DNA of 64,000 bases from assembly GCA_000466585.1 (NCBI GenBank), contig KE993496.1:282820-346819 (forward strand), written 5' to 3'. Shown here in pieces: positions 27,067 through 34,823 of the stretch (positions are counted from its first letter, which is position 1; every line of letters starts with the position of its first letter). The DNA is from Clostridiales bacterium oral taxon 876 str. F0540. Its GTDB lineage: Bacteria > Bacillota > Clostridia > Clostridiales > Clostridiaceae. Below the pieces are notes generated by a model. That model was not told the DNA's origin. It saw only the letters and a list, made by a program, of their open reading frames with translations, and did not search any database. A program made the position numbers and the translations under genes.

Positions 27067-27540
27067 ATGAACAACAAACTGATTGTTTATTATTCGCTTT
27101 TTCAAAATACTGCAAATTTAGCCTTTGAAATAGCGGTTCAGACTGATGGTACATTAAGAGAATTAATTCCTGATAAAAATTACTCCTTTAACTATAATAC
27201 TGCGGTTAAAGAAGCAAGAAATCAAATCGCCCGAGGATTTTGCCCAAAGCTGATATCCGGGAACGAGCCCATAGATGACTATCAAACAATATTCATTGGT
27301 TCGCCTAATTGGTTTAAAACATTAGCTCCACCGGTTATGAGCTTTCTTACAAAGCATGATTTTTCAGGCAAAACAATAATCCCATTTTGTACTCATGGAG
27401 GCGGCGGCTTTGGACAAATTGAAAATGATATAGCAAGAGAGTGCTCAAAATCCAATATTCTTCCGGGTATTGCAGTAAACGGTGCTGCTTCACTGGAAGA
27501 GGTAACAAGTTGGCTTAAGACAATTGGATATAGTCAATAA
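27067..27540 (+). CDS. Flavodoxin-like protein
   Basis: 157 aa from ATG 27067 (GAGGAAG upstream; the frame extends to 27031). FMN phosphate-binding start LIVYYSLFQNTANLA at 4-18, then FIGSPNWFKTLAPPVMSFL near 80 and PFCTHGGGGFGQ near 109, matching flavodoxins of the Flavodoxin_4 type rather than classic ones. Low-potential electron carrier or NAD(P)H-linked reductase in the cytosol. An inverted repeat precedes the gene. Followed by an AraC regulator. Confidence 0.88.
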   Translation: MNNKLIVYYSLFQNTANLAFEIAVQTDGTLRELIPDKNYSFNYNTAVKEARNQIARGFCPKLISGNEPIDDYQTIFIGSPNWFKTLAPPVMSFLTKHDFSGKTIIPFCTHGGGGFGQIENDIARECSKSNILPGIAVNGAASLEEVTSWLKTIGYSQ

Positions 27541-27644
27541 TATACTTATTAAGTAATGAATATACACCCTGCACAATAGGGCAGGAAATGTCGGATGAAT
27601 AGTTTCAGTTTCTGCTATTCTATTGATGAAAGGAGGTCATAAAA

Positions 27645-28520
27645 ATGGATTCACTTAAAAGAATGAACGAAGCACTTGGTTATATTGAAGATAATCTTAC
27701 TAATGATATCGATCTAAAAGAAGTTGGGAGGATAGCTTTGTGCTCAGAATATCATTTTCAAAGGATGTTCTCCTTCCTTGCTGGTGTTACGCTATCGGAG
27801 TATATAAGGCGCAGACGACTTACTCTTGCAGCATTTGAAATTAGTAGGAGTAATGTAAGAGTTATTGATGTTGCAGTGAAATATGGGTATAGCTCAGCAG
27901 ACTCTTTTACAAGGGCTTTTCAAAGCTTGCATGGGATAACCCCTTCGGAAGCCAGAAACAATGGTCAATCACTAAAAGCGTATCCAAGAATGACCTTCCA
28001 ATTATCAATAAAGGGAGGAAATGAAATGAATTATAGAATCGAAGAAAAAGAAGCCTTCAGCATAGCTGGTATTAAGAAGAGGGTTCCTATTATTTTTAAT
28101 GGAGTAAACCCGGAGATTTCTGAAATGTGGAAAAGCTTAAACAGCGAGAAAATTAGTAAACTTAAGGAGCTATCTAATGTAGAACCTATTGGACTTATTA
28201 GTGCATCTACTAACTTTTCCGAAGGCAGAATGGAAGAAAAGGGAGAGCTTGATCATTATATCGGTGTAGCAACAAATAAGGAATGTCCAAGTGATTTATC
28301 AGAGCTTAGAGTTGCAGCTTCAACATGGGCTGTATTTGAAGCAGTGGGCCCATTTCCAGATACACTTCAGGATGTATGGGGACGCATTTATTCTGAGTGG
28401 TTTCCATCTTCAAATTATGAAATATCAGAAGGACCGGAAATTTTATGGAACGAAAACAAGGATACTGCTTCACCAAATTTCAGAAGTGAGATATGGATAC
28501 CGGTTATTAAAAAGGAATAG
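27645..28520 (+). CDS. AraC-type regulator with GyrI-like effector domain
   Basis: 291 aa. Unlike classic AraC proteins, the double HTH is at the N-terminus (about 8-105; CSEYHFQRMFSFLAGVTLSEYIRRRRL and the second helix pair YGYSSADSFTRAFQSLHGITPSEAR). The C-terminal 150 residues form the AraC effector-binding/GyrI-like domain that binds small drug-like molecules (MNYRIEEKEAFSIAGIKKRV to FRSEIWIPV). SD AAAGGAGG. Rob/SoxS-like multidrug or metabolite sensors share this plan. Confidence 0.9.
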   Translation: MDSLKRMNEALGYIEDNLTNDIDLKEVGRIALCSEYHFQRMFSFLAGVTLSEYIRRRRLTLAAFEISRSNVRVIDVAVKYGYSSADSFTRAFQSLHGITPSEARNNGQSLKAYPRMTFQLSIKGGNEMNYRIEEKEAFSIAGIKKRVPIIFNGVNPEISEMWKSLNSEKISKLKELSNVEPIGLISASTNFSEGRMEEKGELDHYIGVATNKECPSDLSELRVAASTWAVFEAVGPFPDTLQDVWGRIYSEWFPSSNYEISEGPEILWNENKDTASPNFRSEIWIPVIKKE

Positions 28521-28613
28521 GATGAGAAGAAAGCACATTGATAATCTTGTCAGTGTGTTTTCTTTTTTTATCAAAAGCTTTGACGATATAACTAGTTATT
28601 CACAATAAAATTA

Positions 28614-28642
28614 TTGACAAGGTTATGTTGTGAATATATAAT
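28614..28642 (+). promoter_or_regulatory. Consensus sigma-A promoter of the selenoperoxiredoxin/ohrR region
   Basis: TTGACA (28614-28619), 17-nt spacer, TATAAT (28637-28642). The only genes downstream are the peroxiredoxin-like gene and ohrR. Confidence 0.82.
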
Positions 28643-28654
28643 TGATTTATGTAA

Positions 28655-28704
28655 ATTTAATTGTACACAATTAAATTTTAGACAATTATTAATTAAATGC
28701 ATAA
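28655..28704. promoter_or_regulatory. Candidate OhrR operator
   Basis: ATTTAATTGT (28655-28664) and ACAATTAAAT (28667-28676) are perfect inverted arms with a 2-nt centre. ACAATT recurs from 28682, giving ACAATTAAATTTTA then ACAATTATTAATTA, close to the ACAATTAAATTGTA repeats known for Bacillus OhrR (from memory). It starts 13 nt after the -10 box. Confidence 0.68.
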
Positions 28705-28802
28705 TACATTCAAGCTATAAATTGATTGTGCCTATGGATATAAAGGCATAGCATAAAAAATAATGTAAAAATAAAATAAAATTAAATTGAGGAGTTGAAA
28801 AG

Positions 28803-29264
28803 GTGGACAATATAGAATTAAACAAAGAAGCATCTGATTTTGAAATTGAGGATTTTAAAGGGGAAAAGTTTAAGCTTTCTAATTTCAAAGGAAAGAGCAA
28901 TGTATTACTTGTGCTTAATAGAGGGTTTGTTTGACCGTTTTGCAGAAAGCATATGATGCAGTTGCATCAAGATTATGATAAATTTATTGAAAAGGATACT
29001 GTAATAGTATCAATAGGACCTGAAAATTCAAAGAGCTTCAAATCGTTTTGGGAAGAGAATGAATTTAAGTTCTATGGTATTCCTGATGAAAAACATTCCA
29101 TACTTAAACTGTATGATCAAAAGATAAAGCTGCTTAAGCTTGGACGAATGCCGGCACAGATGCTTATAGATAAGGATGGCGTATTAAGGTATGTACACTA
29201 CGGAAACTCTATGAAGGACATTCCTGAAAATGATGAAATACTTGATCTTATTGATAGACTTTAG
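28803..29264 (+). CDS. Peroxiredoxin-like selenoprotein with UxxC motif (in-frame TGA)
   Basis: 153 codons if the TGA at 28932-28934 is read. GTG start 28803 has GAGGAG 8 nt upstream. The N-terminal 43 codons are a redoxin start (DFEIEDFKGEKFKLSNFKG, VLLVLNRGFV); codon 44 is TGA; the frame continues PFCRKHMMQL to 29264 without any other stop or shift, with GRMPAQMLIDKDGVLRYVHY near the end. TGA therefore stands at the first position of a CxxC-type redox motif. A hairpin of TGATGC/GCATCA with loop AGTT begins 19 nt after the TGA (28954-28969), like a bacterial SECIS. Thiol peroxidase/disulfide role inferred, supported by the ohrR neighbour. Alternative: a Cys codon mutated to stop. Confidence 0.82.
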
Positions 29265-29329
29265 AGAGTAATTTTGCAATTAATTTAACTAAATTAGATT
29301 TGTATAAGTTATTAATGGAGCATATGAAT

Positions 29330-29764
29330 ATGAATAAATACGATAAAATTAAATTAGAAAACCAAATCTGCTTCCCATTGTATGCCTTATCAAGAGAAGT
29401 AATTAAATTATATAAGCCGATACTTGATAAATATGATCTTACGTACACTCAGTATATAACTATGCTGGTTATGTGGGAGGAAGAGCAAATTATCTTTAAG
29501 GAGTTAGGAAAAAGGCTGCATCTAGATTCCGGCACTCTTACCCCTGTAGTAAAAAGATTAGAAGCTATGGGACTTGTGACGAAATACAGAAATAAAGAAG
29601 ATGATAGAGTAGTTACTGTTGAATTAACTGAGAAAGGCAAACTACTTAAAGAGGATATTCTTGAAGTTCCGGACGAATTATACTGTAAATTCAAGGGTGA
29701 TGATGAAAAACTTATTGCCTTAAAAAAACAGCTTGATGAACTAATGGGTTTGATAGAAGAATAA
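29330..29764 (+). CDS. ohrR: OhrR, organic-hydroperoxide-sensing MarR regulator
   Basis: 144 aa from ATG 29330 (GGAG 9 nt upstream; ATG 29324 is the alternative). The start KLENQICFPLYALSREVIKLYKP carries the reactive Cys of the LENQxCF motif found in OhrR-type sensors, with Tyr residues in TYTQY that hydrogen-bond to it. Wing HTH: ELGKRLHLDSGTLTPVVKRL and KEDDRVVTVELTEKG. Peroxide oxidation of the Cys releases DNA. It is 65 nt behind the selenoperoxiredoxin, and an OhrR-like operator precedes that gene, so the pair looks like a self-regulated peroxide-defence unit. It has one N-terminal Cys; redox type 1-Cys or 2-Cys is not decided. Confidence 0.88.
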   Translation: MNKYDKIKLENQICFPLYALSREVIKLYKPILDKYDLTYTQYITMLVMWEEEQIIFKELGKRLHLDSGTLTPVVKRLEAMGLVTKYRNKEDDRVVTVELTEKGKLLKEDILEVPDELYCKFKGDDEKLIALKKQLDELMGLIEE

Positions 29765-29877
29765 ATTAGAATTTAACTAAGGATATTACTCTATGCTTAT
29801 AAAGTATATCCTTATCTTATACTTCCTGAAAAATTTTATGGATTGGCGCTAGGAATTATTGTATTTCCATTGCAAAA

Positions 29878-29991
29878 GATCTCTCTTTTAAAAAGCAGTT
29901 TGGAGAAATGGCCGGCATTAGTTTATCCGTTGCCGCAGTTTCTTTTGTAATAGGATTACTGGTAAAAAAATTCTTAGGTATTGATATTTAA
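29878..29991 (+). pseudogene. Remnant of a VIT1/CCC1-family membrane protein
   Basis: The frame ending at TAA 29989-29991 reads KKQFGEMAGISLSVAAVSFV then GLLVKKFLGIDI, the C-terminal helix of VIT1/CCC1 (often rubrerythrin-fused) transporters of iron or manganese. There is no matching N-terminal part; stops interrupt the frame just upstream (29790-29870). A large 5' deletion or degradation is the simplest reading. Confidence 0.65.
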
Positions 29992-29997
29992 TAAAAA

Positions 29998-30058
29998 TGG
30001 CTGGCTTATAACTTAAACCTCGCATTAGGTTGAAGTTATGAGCCAGTCTATTATTTTA
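29998..30058 (+). terminator. Long hairpin, probable terminator
   Basis: GGCTGGCTTATAACTT with AAACCT pairs with AGGTT and AAGTTATGAGCCAGTC, about 21 bp, followed by TATTATTTT. Confidence 0.65.
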
Positions 30059-30066
30059 ATGTTTAT

Positions 30067-30102
30067 CGCGATATCTTCTTATCTAGCTAAGAAGATATCG
30101 CG
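30067..30102. repeat. CGCGATATC palindrome family, copy B
   Basis: Arms CGCGATATCTTCTTA and TAAGAAGATATCGCG flank TCTAGC. It lies in the gap between ohrR and the next gene (29765-30221), which otherwise holds the VIT1 remnant and a terminator. Confidence 0.75.
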
Positions 30103-30221
30103 ACAGGGCTTAGTAGCACTAAATTTAAGTAAATCAACTCAAAGCTGAGTAATACAATATTCGTATATTTTCTATATCAGAGATAATAATAAATATAATA
30201 TCTTAATAAGAGGTGTTTAAT

Positions 30222-30674
30222 TTGAAAGATGACACAATATTAGTTGCAGGATTAATTGGAGTAATTTCTACAGTAGTTGCAGAGGTAGTCACTCAAATTT
30301 TTAAGTTAATTGGAGTTACTAAAAACAGCCTTTTCGAACTATCAAGTATGGTAATAACATTAAATAGGCCAACAATAGTTATAGGGCTGTTTGTAAGTGC
30401 CTCAGTTGGCGGCTTTCTAAGTATATTATTATATTTTGCTTTTGAAAAGTTTGGCTCACAACATTTAATTATGAAATGTATAGGAATAAGTATAATAATG
30501 TGGGTTGCATTAGAAATGGTATTTACTTTTTCAATTGAGGCAAGGTTAATCAGAGAAAGACCGATAAGTGCTTATTACGGACATCTAGTGGGAGCAATAA
30601 TCTTTGGAATAGCTGAAGGAATTCTTTTTAGAAGGTATTTGTTTATAGAATATACTCAAAGGATTGGTAAGTAG
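30222..30674 (+). CDS. Four-helix membrane protein of unknown function
   Basis: 150 aa from TTG 30222, with AAGAGGTG 6 nt upstream; the GTG at 30213 overlaps that site. Hydrophobic helices at about 5-27, 45-72, 80-103 and 118-140, with charged loops containing LNRPT and IRERPISAYYGH between them. I do not recognise a named family, although similar small membrane proteins occur in clostridia. Alone on this strand. Confidence 0.72.
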   Translation: MKDDTILVAGLIGVISTVVAEVVTQIFKLIGVTKNSLFELSSMVITLNRPTIVIGLFVSASVGGFLSILLYFAFEKFGSQHLIMKCIGISIIMWVALEMVFTFSIEARLIRERPISAYYGHLVGAIIFGIAEGILFRRYLFIEYTQRIGK

Positions 30675-30885
30675 ATCATCTTTTGTGGCTATAATATCAA
30701 ATGCTGAATTAAAACCCTATTCAAAAGTATCGAAATAACCATTCCTATGACAAAATTAACAAATGTGAACATACTACAATCCTATAAGTTAAATGAGTTT
30801 TTTTGAAATAAAATTAAATAAACAACATACAATATTTGCGTCAATTGCTTGTCTATTCATATTTGAAATATAATCTTACGGGGTG

Positions 30886-31152
30886 TTATCTAGTGGGTGA
30901 TGCTATTACCAAAAAGGCTGAATGTTTACTTATAGGTACTTTCTCAAAGCCAAGTTTTTTATAAAACTCAACATTTTTATCCTTGCAATATAGTTTGATT
31001 CTCTCTACTCCAATAAAATTTTTATTGTTTAGTATGCTATATAACACCGGGCTTTTTAGGTGAATTATGTTATATGACACATATAACATAAATCTAGAGA
31101 TAACTATTTCGTCCCTAACTATCATTTCAAACAAAAACACCGCAAAATTCAA
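30886..31152 (-). pseudogene. Truncated GNAT acetyltransferase
   Basis: The C-terminal half of the 88-codon frame reads ERIKLYCKDKNVEFYKKLGF then EKVPISKHSAFLVI, the end of GNAT N-acetyltransferases (FYKKLGF is the hallmark last helix/strand). The acetyl-CoA-binding Q/RxxGxG/A motif and the first half of the fold are absent, and the upstream part of the frame does not look like a GNAT. No ribosome site is convincing. I read it as a decayed gene. Confidence 0.6.
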
Positions 31153-31283
31153 TGATGAATAATGCAGTGCTTTTGGGTATACTGAAGTGATTAACCCATA
31201 AAAAAACTAAAAGTCTTTCTTGGAGTTTGGTTATGCTATGTAAGCCAAATAACGATGAATCATAGAAAGAAATTTCAACTGTA

Positions 31284-31745
31284 TTAATTTTTTAATAACC
31301 ACTTACTATATTTTTGAGATATGTAGAATGTAATAAAGAATGAAAGCCAAGAGAAAAGCCAATTCCAATGTATATACTTAATGACGTCTGTGTATCTTTC
31401 CTCAATGACCTCAATAATAGTTAAAGTAGTGCAGTAATAAAAATAGTACATAAACTTATGAAAGTTGCTTTTCTTTTCGGGATAGTTAACGACAAATACG
31501 GCACAAATAGAAGGATAAAAGAAGAACTCAAATAAAAAAGCTGATTTTGTGGCATATTTGAAGGGCCTAATAGGATACTCAATAAGCCTATAATCTGCAA
31601 CTGCCAATCCCAAAGGCCATGATAATAGAAGCTTAAACAAATAAGTGACATGCGCTACGCGAATTTTATCTTTAGGAATAAATCTAAATAACAGAAATAC
31701 AATCAAAATTGACTCAAATGCATAGATAATATACTCTACTTTCAA
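31284..31745 (-). CDS. CBO0543-family membrane protein
   Basis: 153 aa from the minus-strand TTG at 31745, which has GGAGG 7 nt upstream; the ATG at 31766 lies before that site. About five membrane helices; the C-terminal IKYIHWNWLFSWLSFFITFYISQKYSKWLLK is the CBO0543-family ending. Function is unknown; the family is common in spore-forming Firmicutes. It follows the 420-aa duplicated membrane protein by 36 nt on the same strand, so they form an operon. A decayed relative lies at 43641. Confidence 0.82.
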   Translation of the reverse strand: MKVEYIIYAFESILIVFLLFRFIPKDKIRVAHVTYLFKLLLSWPLGLAVADYRLIEYPIRPFKYATKSAFLFEFFFYPSICAVFVVNYPEKKSNFHKFMYYFYYCTTLTIIEVIEERYTDVIKYIHWNWLFSWLSFFITFYISQKYSKWLLKN

Positions 31746-31781
31746 AGATTCACCTCCACCTAACATAACAAAAGAATTATT

Positions 31782-33044
31782 TTAATTATCATCTAGGTCT
31801 AGTTTTCTGACTCCAAGGGCATTGTGAGACCAAAGAATGTCCTTCACAAATTCTGATTGACTTTCAATACATTCTATCATGAGAACAACTTCCGTTCCCA
31901 TCTCATCGTTATGCCTGTCACTATACTTCTTAGTTATGGCTAACTTAATAACAAGCCCTAAGATAAAGCCTGAAAAAATAGCAATTAGTCCCCATAGTAA
32001 AGGTCCCCATTTTAAAACAAAACCGTATATTCCTCCAAATATTCCGCCTATAACAGCTAAAATTGCAGGCAAATCAAACAAACTAAGCCCATCAGAACTA
32101 TGTATGGAATCAAATAACGCTCTTTGCTCACCCTTTTTGTCCAGAGAAATAGCCATAATATTTTCTTTTTTTATTCCTTTCATTTGAATTGCTGTAATAG
32201 CTAACTCAAGATATACTGAATGTTCAAATGTTGAAATAATATACACCTTATCACCTCGTAGGTTCTTTTTAAATGGTATTACAAAGTTCGGATTTTCGTA
32301 TCGCCTTTTTAAAAACTTGGATTGCTCCCAATCGTATAGCTTGTTATTGGCAACGGTATTTGTATAAGCATCATACATGGCAAAAAAATATACCGAGGGT
32401 ATATTTAAGAACCAATGCATATCCAAGACAGATTTTGCCTGTTTAAAGTTTCCTAAAAAAGTATAGTGAAAAGACGGTAATAGCTTGGAAAAGTAGCATA
32501 TGAAAATCCACCATGCGATAACAAAAAATGCCATAACAAGTCTATGAATATATAATTGACCTGACCCCGGAATTAACAATGACCATATTGCGGAAACCCA
32601 AGGTTTTCTTTTATCCAGGTAATTTATTTCTAAAGAACCTATTTTGAAAGGCTTTATTTCGGCATCTTCTCTTGATGCTAACATATAGGCATGATTTAAA
32701 TCAACTGTTGTTCTGTAGCTATCCCATATGGCAAAAATATATGTAGGCACATAAAGTGACATCCATTGTATATCCACAACCGACTTTGCTTTTTCAAAAT
32801 CGCCAATAAAAGAATATAGAATTAGCAGGTTTATATGCGCTTTATAATTTATAAATACTTCCCATATAAATAGAAAAAAACCTCTTAAATACTTTGATAG
32901 TAGCAGATGTCCCATGCCAGGAAATATTACAGACCAAGCGGCGATTACAAATGGATTTCTTAAATGTAGTTGAGTTGTTCCTAACAAACTAAGGTATGCA
33001 ACCGATCTTCTTGCTGATGCTTTACCATACTTTAAACTGCTCAT
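31782..33044 (-). CDS. Membrane protein with tandem duplicated module
   Basis: 420 aa; ATG with GAGGAG upstream. Residues about 30-118 and 145-240 are two copies of one module: WSVIFPGMGHL / WSLLIPGSGQL, then a helix pair, FIGDFEKAKSVVDIQWMS / FLGNFKQAKSVLDMHWFL, then YIFAIWDSYRTTVDLN / YFFAMYDAYTNTVANN. The GxGHL/GSGQLY turn resembles TM2-type hairpins. The C-terminal third has a soluble stretch and two helices with many Gly near 325-365. It is co-transcribed with a CBO0543 protein. I know no function; similar pairs are seen in spore formers. Confidence 0.75.
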   Translation of the reverse strand: MSSLKYGKASARRSVAYLSLLGTTQLHLRNPFVIAAWSVIFPGMGHLLLSKYLRGFFLFIWEVFINYKAHINLLILYSFIGDFEKAKSVVDIQWMSLYVPTYIFAIWDSYRTTVDLNHAYMLASREDAEIKPFKIGSLEINYLDKRKPWVSAIWSLLIPGSGQLYIHRLVMAFFVIAWWIFICYFSKLLPSFHYTFLGNFKQAKSVLDMHWFLNIPSVYFFAMYDAYTNTVANNKLYDWEQSKFLKRRYENPNFVIPFKKNLRGDKVYIISTFEHSVYLELAITAIQMKGIKKENIMAISLDKKGEQRALFDSIHSSDGLSLFDLPAILAVIGGIFGGIYGFVLKWGPLLWGLIAIFSGFILGLVIKLAITKKYSDRHNDEMGTEVVLMIECIESQSEFVKDILWSHNALGVRKLDLDDN

Positions 33045-33116
33045 AGTTAACTCCTCGAATAATATGTTCTATTAAAGTATTTACATATTTTCATATTCAA
33101 TACTAACTTCTTATAA

Positions 33117-33144
33117 TAAAAAAAGCCTTTTTTACAAGGCTTTA
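33117..33144 (-). terminator. Terminator of VOC-family gene
   Basis: AAAGCCTT and AAGGCTTT flank a short loop; on the minus strand a run of seven T follows. Confidence 0.75.
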
Positions 33145-33166
33145 AATGAACAATATTCTATAAGCA

Positions 33167-33559
33167 TTATCCTTGGCATATACAGAAGGGATGTCCGGCA
33201 GGATCAATCATAACCGTCCAGTCCTCAGAAAACTGGACAGGTGCAACAGTAGCTCCGCAATCAATAGCATGATGGATAGCTTTTTTTACGTCTGATACAG
33301 CAAAGTCAAAATGAATGCTTTTCTGCTGCTCATTAGGGGTGTCCGGCCAAACAGGAGCTTTATAGTACGCTTCTTCTTGAAACAATAAGAAAGGATATAT
33401 TCCCGGTTTTCTTACAGATATCCATTCCGGATTATCAGCATGCTTTTGCCATCCCAATAAATTTGCGTAAAAGTCCGCTAATGTATTTGCATCTTTGCAA
33501 TCTATTACTATAGAACAAATTCTGATGCTAAAATCTTTATCATTTTTTGTTTCACTCAT
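33167..33559 (-). CDS. VOC-family (glyoxalase-fold) protein
   Basis: 130 aa from the minus-strand ATG at 33559, with GGAGG 8 nt upstream. CSIVIDCKDANTLADFYANLLGWQ at 14-37, IHFDFAVSDVKKAIHHAIDCGA near 80-101 and MIDPAGHPFCICQ at the end form the paired beta-alpha-beta-beta-beta units of the vicinal-oxygen-chelate fold; such glyoxalase-like proteins are dioxygenases, isomerases or drug-binding resistance proteins. Substrate cannot be named. Single gene. Confidence 0.88.
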   Translation of the reverse strand: MSETKNDKDFSIRICSIVIDCKDANTLADFYANLLGWQKHADNPEWISVRKPGIYPFLLFQEEAYYKAPVWPDTPNEQQKSIHFDFAVSDVKKAIHHAIDCGATVAPVQFSEDWTVMIDPAGHPFCICQG

Positions 33560-33649
33560 TATTTTACCTCCAAATTTAAACAATTTTATAATTTTAGTCA
33601 ATAAAATTTACAGATGGTCTAACAAATTAACAAGTAATTAGCTGGTTTT

Positions 33650-33910
33650 CTATAGAAAATAATCAACTACATTGATAACAATTAATATTGTCGATATAAC
33701 AAGCGGCTGTATGAATTCTTTCTTGCTTTTATCATGGAAAAATGACATCAAGCCAATAATAAACAATACTATTCCTGCAACTAAACTAATTGTTGAAGAT
33801 ACGATATTAATTATCATTATATGTGACACTTCATAGATAAATCTTAGAATAAAGTAGGCTGCACAAATACTAACGGATGTTAAATTAATTAATTTGTTAT
33901 ATGTTTTCAA
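33650..33910 (-). CDS. Small membrane protein
   Basis: 86 aa from a TTG at 33910 with GTGGAG 7 nt upstream. Three hydrophobic stretches (about 8-27, 31-55, 63-84) separated by short polar turns such as FFHDKSKKEF. No named family recognised. First of three short membrane-protein genes on this strand. Confidence 0.6.
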   Translation of the reverse strand: MKTYNKLINLTSVSICAAYFILRFIYEVSHIMIINIVSSTISLVAGIVLFIIGLMSFFHDKSKKEFIQPLVISTILIVINVVDYFL

Positions 33911-34004
33911 GTTTTCTCCACATCCTTAATTTGTAATTGTTTACTACAATACATCAATTTATAAATCATGATTACTGAATGTTATAATAATATTATTTGC
34001 CAAG

Positions 34005-34235
34005 TTATTTTTCTTTTTCCGCTAGTATTAGATAAATAATTCCTACAATTAATGCAACAGCGCTAGCAATAGTGAGACTGCTCCCAGTGTACTCAAGCAT
34101 ATTAGCAAATAGATTAGAATCCCATGAACTAACATTTGAACCAAATATAGCAGCACTAACATATCTCATTGAAAACAAAAACGCTGCTATAAAGCAAAAC
34201 CCTACTCCTGCAGATCTTCTATTGATTTTGCACAC
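34005..34235 (-). CDS. Small two-helix membrane protein
   Basis: 76 aa with helices at about 11-32 and 53-72. The annotated GTG start overlaps the only ribosome site (GGGAGG), so the true start may be a few codons inside or use a non-standard codon. No family recognised. Confidence 0.5.
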   Translation of the reverse strand: MCKINRRSAGVGFCFIAAFLFSMRYVSAAIFGSNVSSWDSNLFANMLEYTGSSLTIASAVALIVGIIYLILAEKEK

Positions 34236-34371
34236 CTCCCATTAAATTTGATATATTGATAAATTTATGTTATTGCTATATAAATATCTAATTAATATTG
34301 ATAAAGGTATAAAAATAATACCAGTTAGTAAAAGCATTGTTCCACAGAAACGATTTCTGCCATACCAAGTA

Positions 34372-34608
34372 TTACTTTATATTTTTAATTTCATCTATAA
34401 TGGTAAAAGTGCAGTAGAATATCGTAAAAATAATACCAATGCATAAACTCAGTACTATCCAAGTATTTGATTGTTCACCGGACATATTAGGAAATGCTAA
34501 ATTTGCAATTGAATAAATGCCATACATTGAAATTACCCAAATTAATGCAGTATATAGGACAGATTTTAAGATATTTTTTAAAAGTTTGTTATCGGTATTA
34601 TTATCCAT
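34372..34608 (-). CDS. Small two-helix membrane protein
   Basis: 78 aa, ATG with GGTGGAG 5 nt upstream. Helices at about 13-35 and 46-70; the N-terminus is Asn/Asp-rich (MDNNTDNKLLKN). Unrecognised. Lies between hcp and the 34005 gene on the same strand. Confidence 0.6.
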   Translation of the reverse strand: MDNNTDNKLLKNILKSVLYTALIWVISMYGIYSIANLAFPNMSGEQSNTWIVLSLCIGIIFTIFYCTFTIIDEIKNIK

Positions 34609-34771
34609 ATTTCTCCACCTCTATATATTGTTTTTTTAGTCCATAAACTTTTTTGGAGAACAATAAAGTATAGCCTTGTAATAGTAATTCTCACAGATTT
34701 TAAGTTATACATATTTCATATTAATATTATAACTCAACCAATATGCAAGTACCAATATTTTCAATTATTTA

Positions 34772-34810
34772 TAAAAATACTGTATATCTAGACTTTAGAT
34801 ATACAGTATT
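34772..34810 (-). terminator. Terminator of hcp
   Basis: TACTGTATATCTA and TAGATATACAGTA form a 13-bp stem; on the minus strand it runs into TATTTTTAT. Confidence 0.82.
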
Positions 34811-34823
34811 TAAAACTTATATA

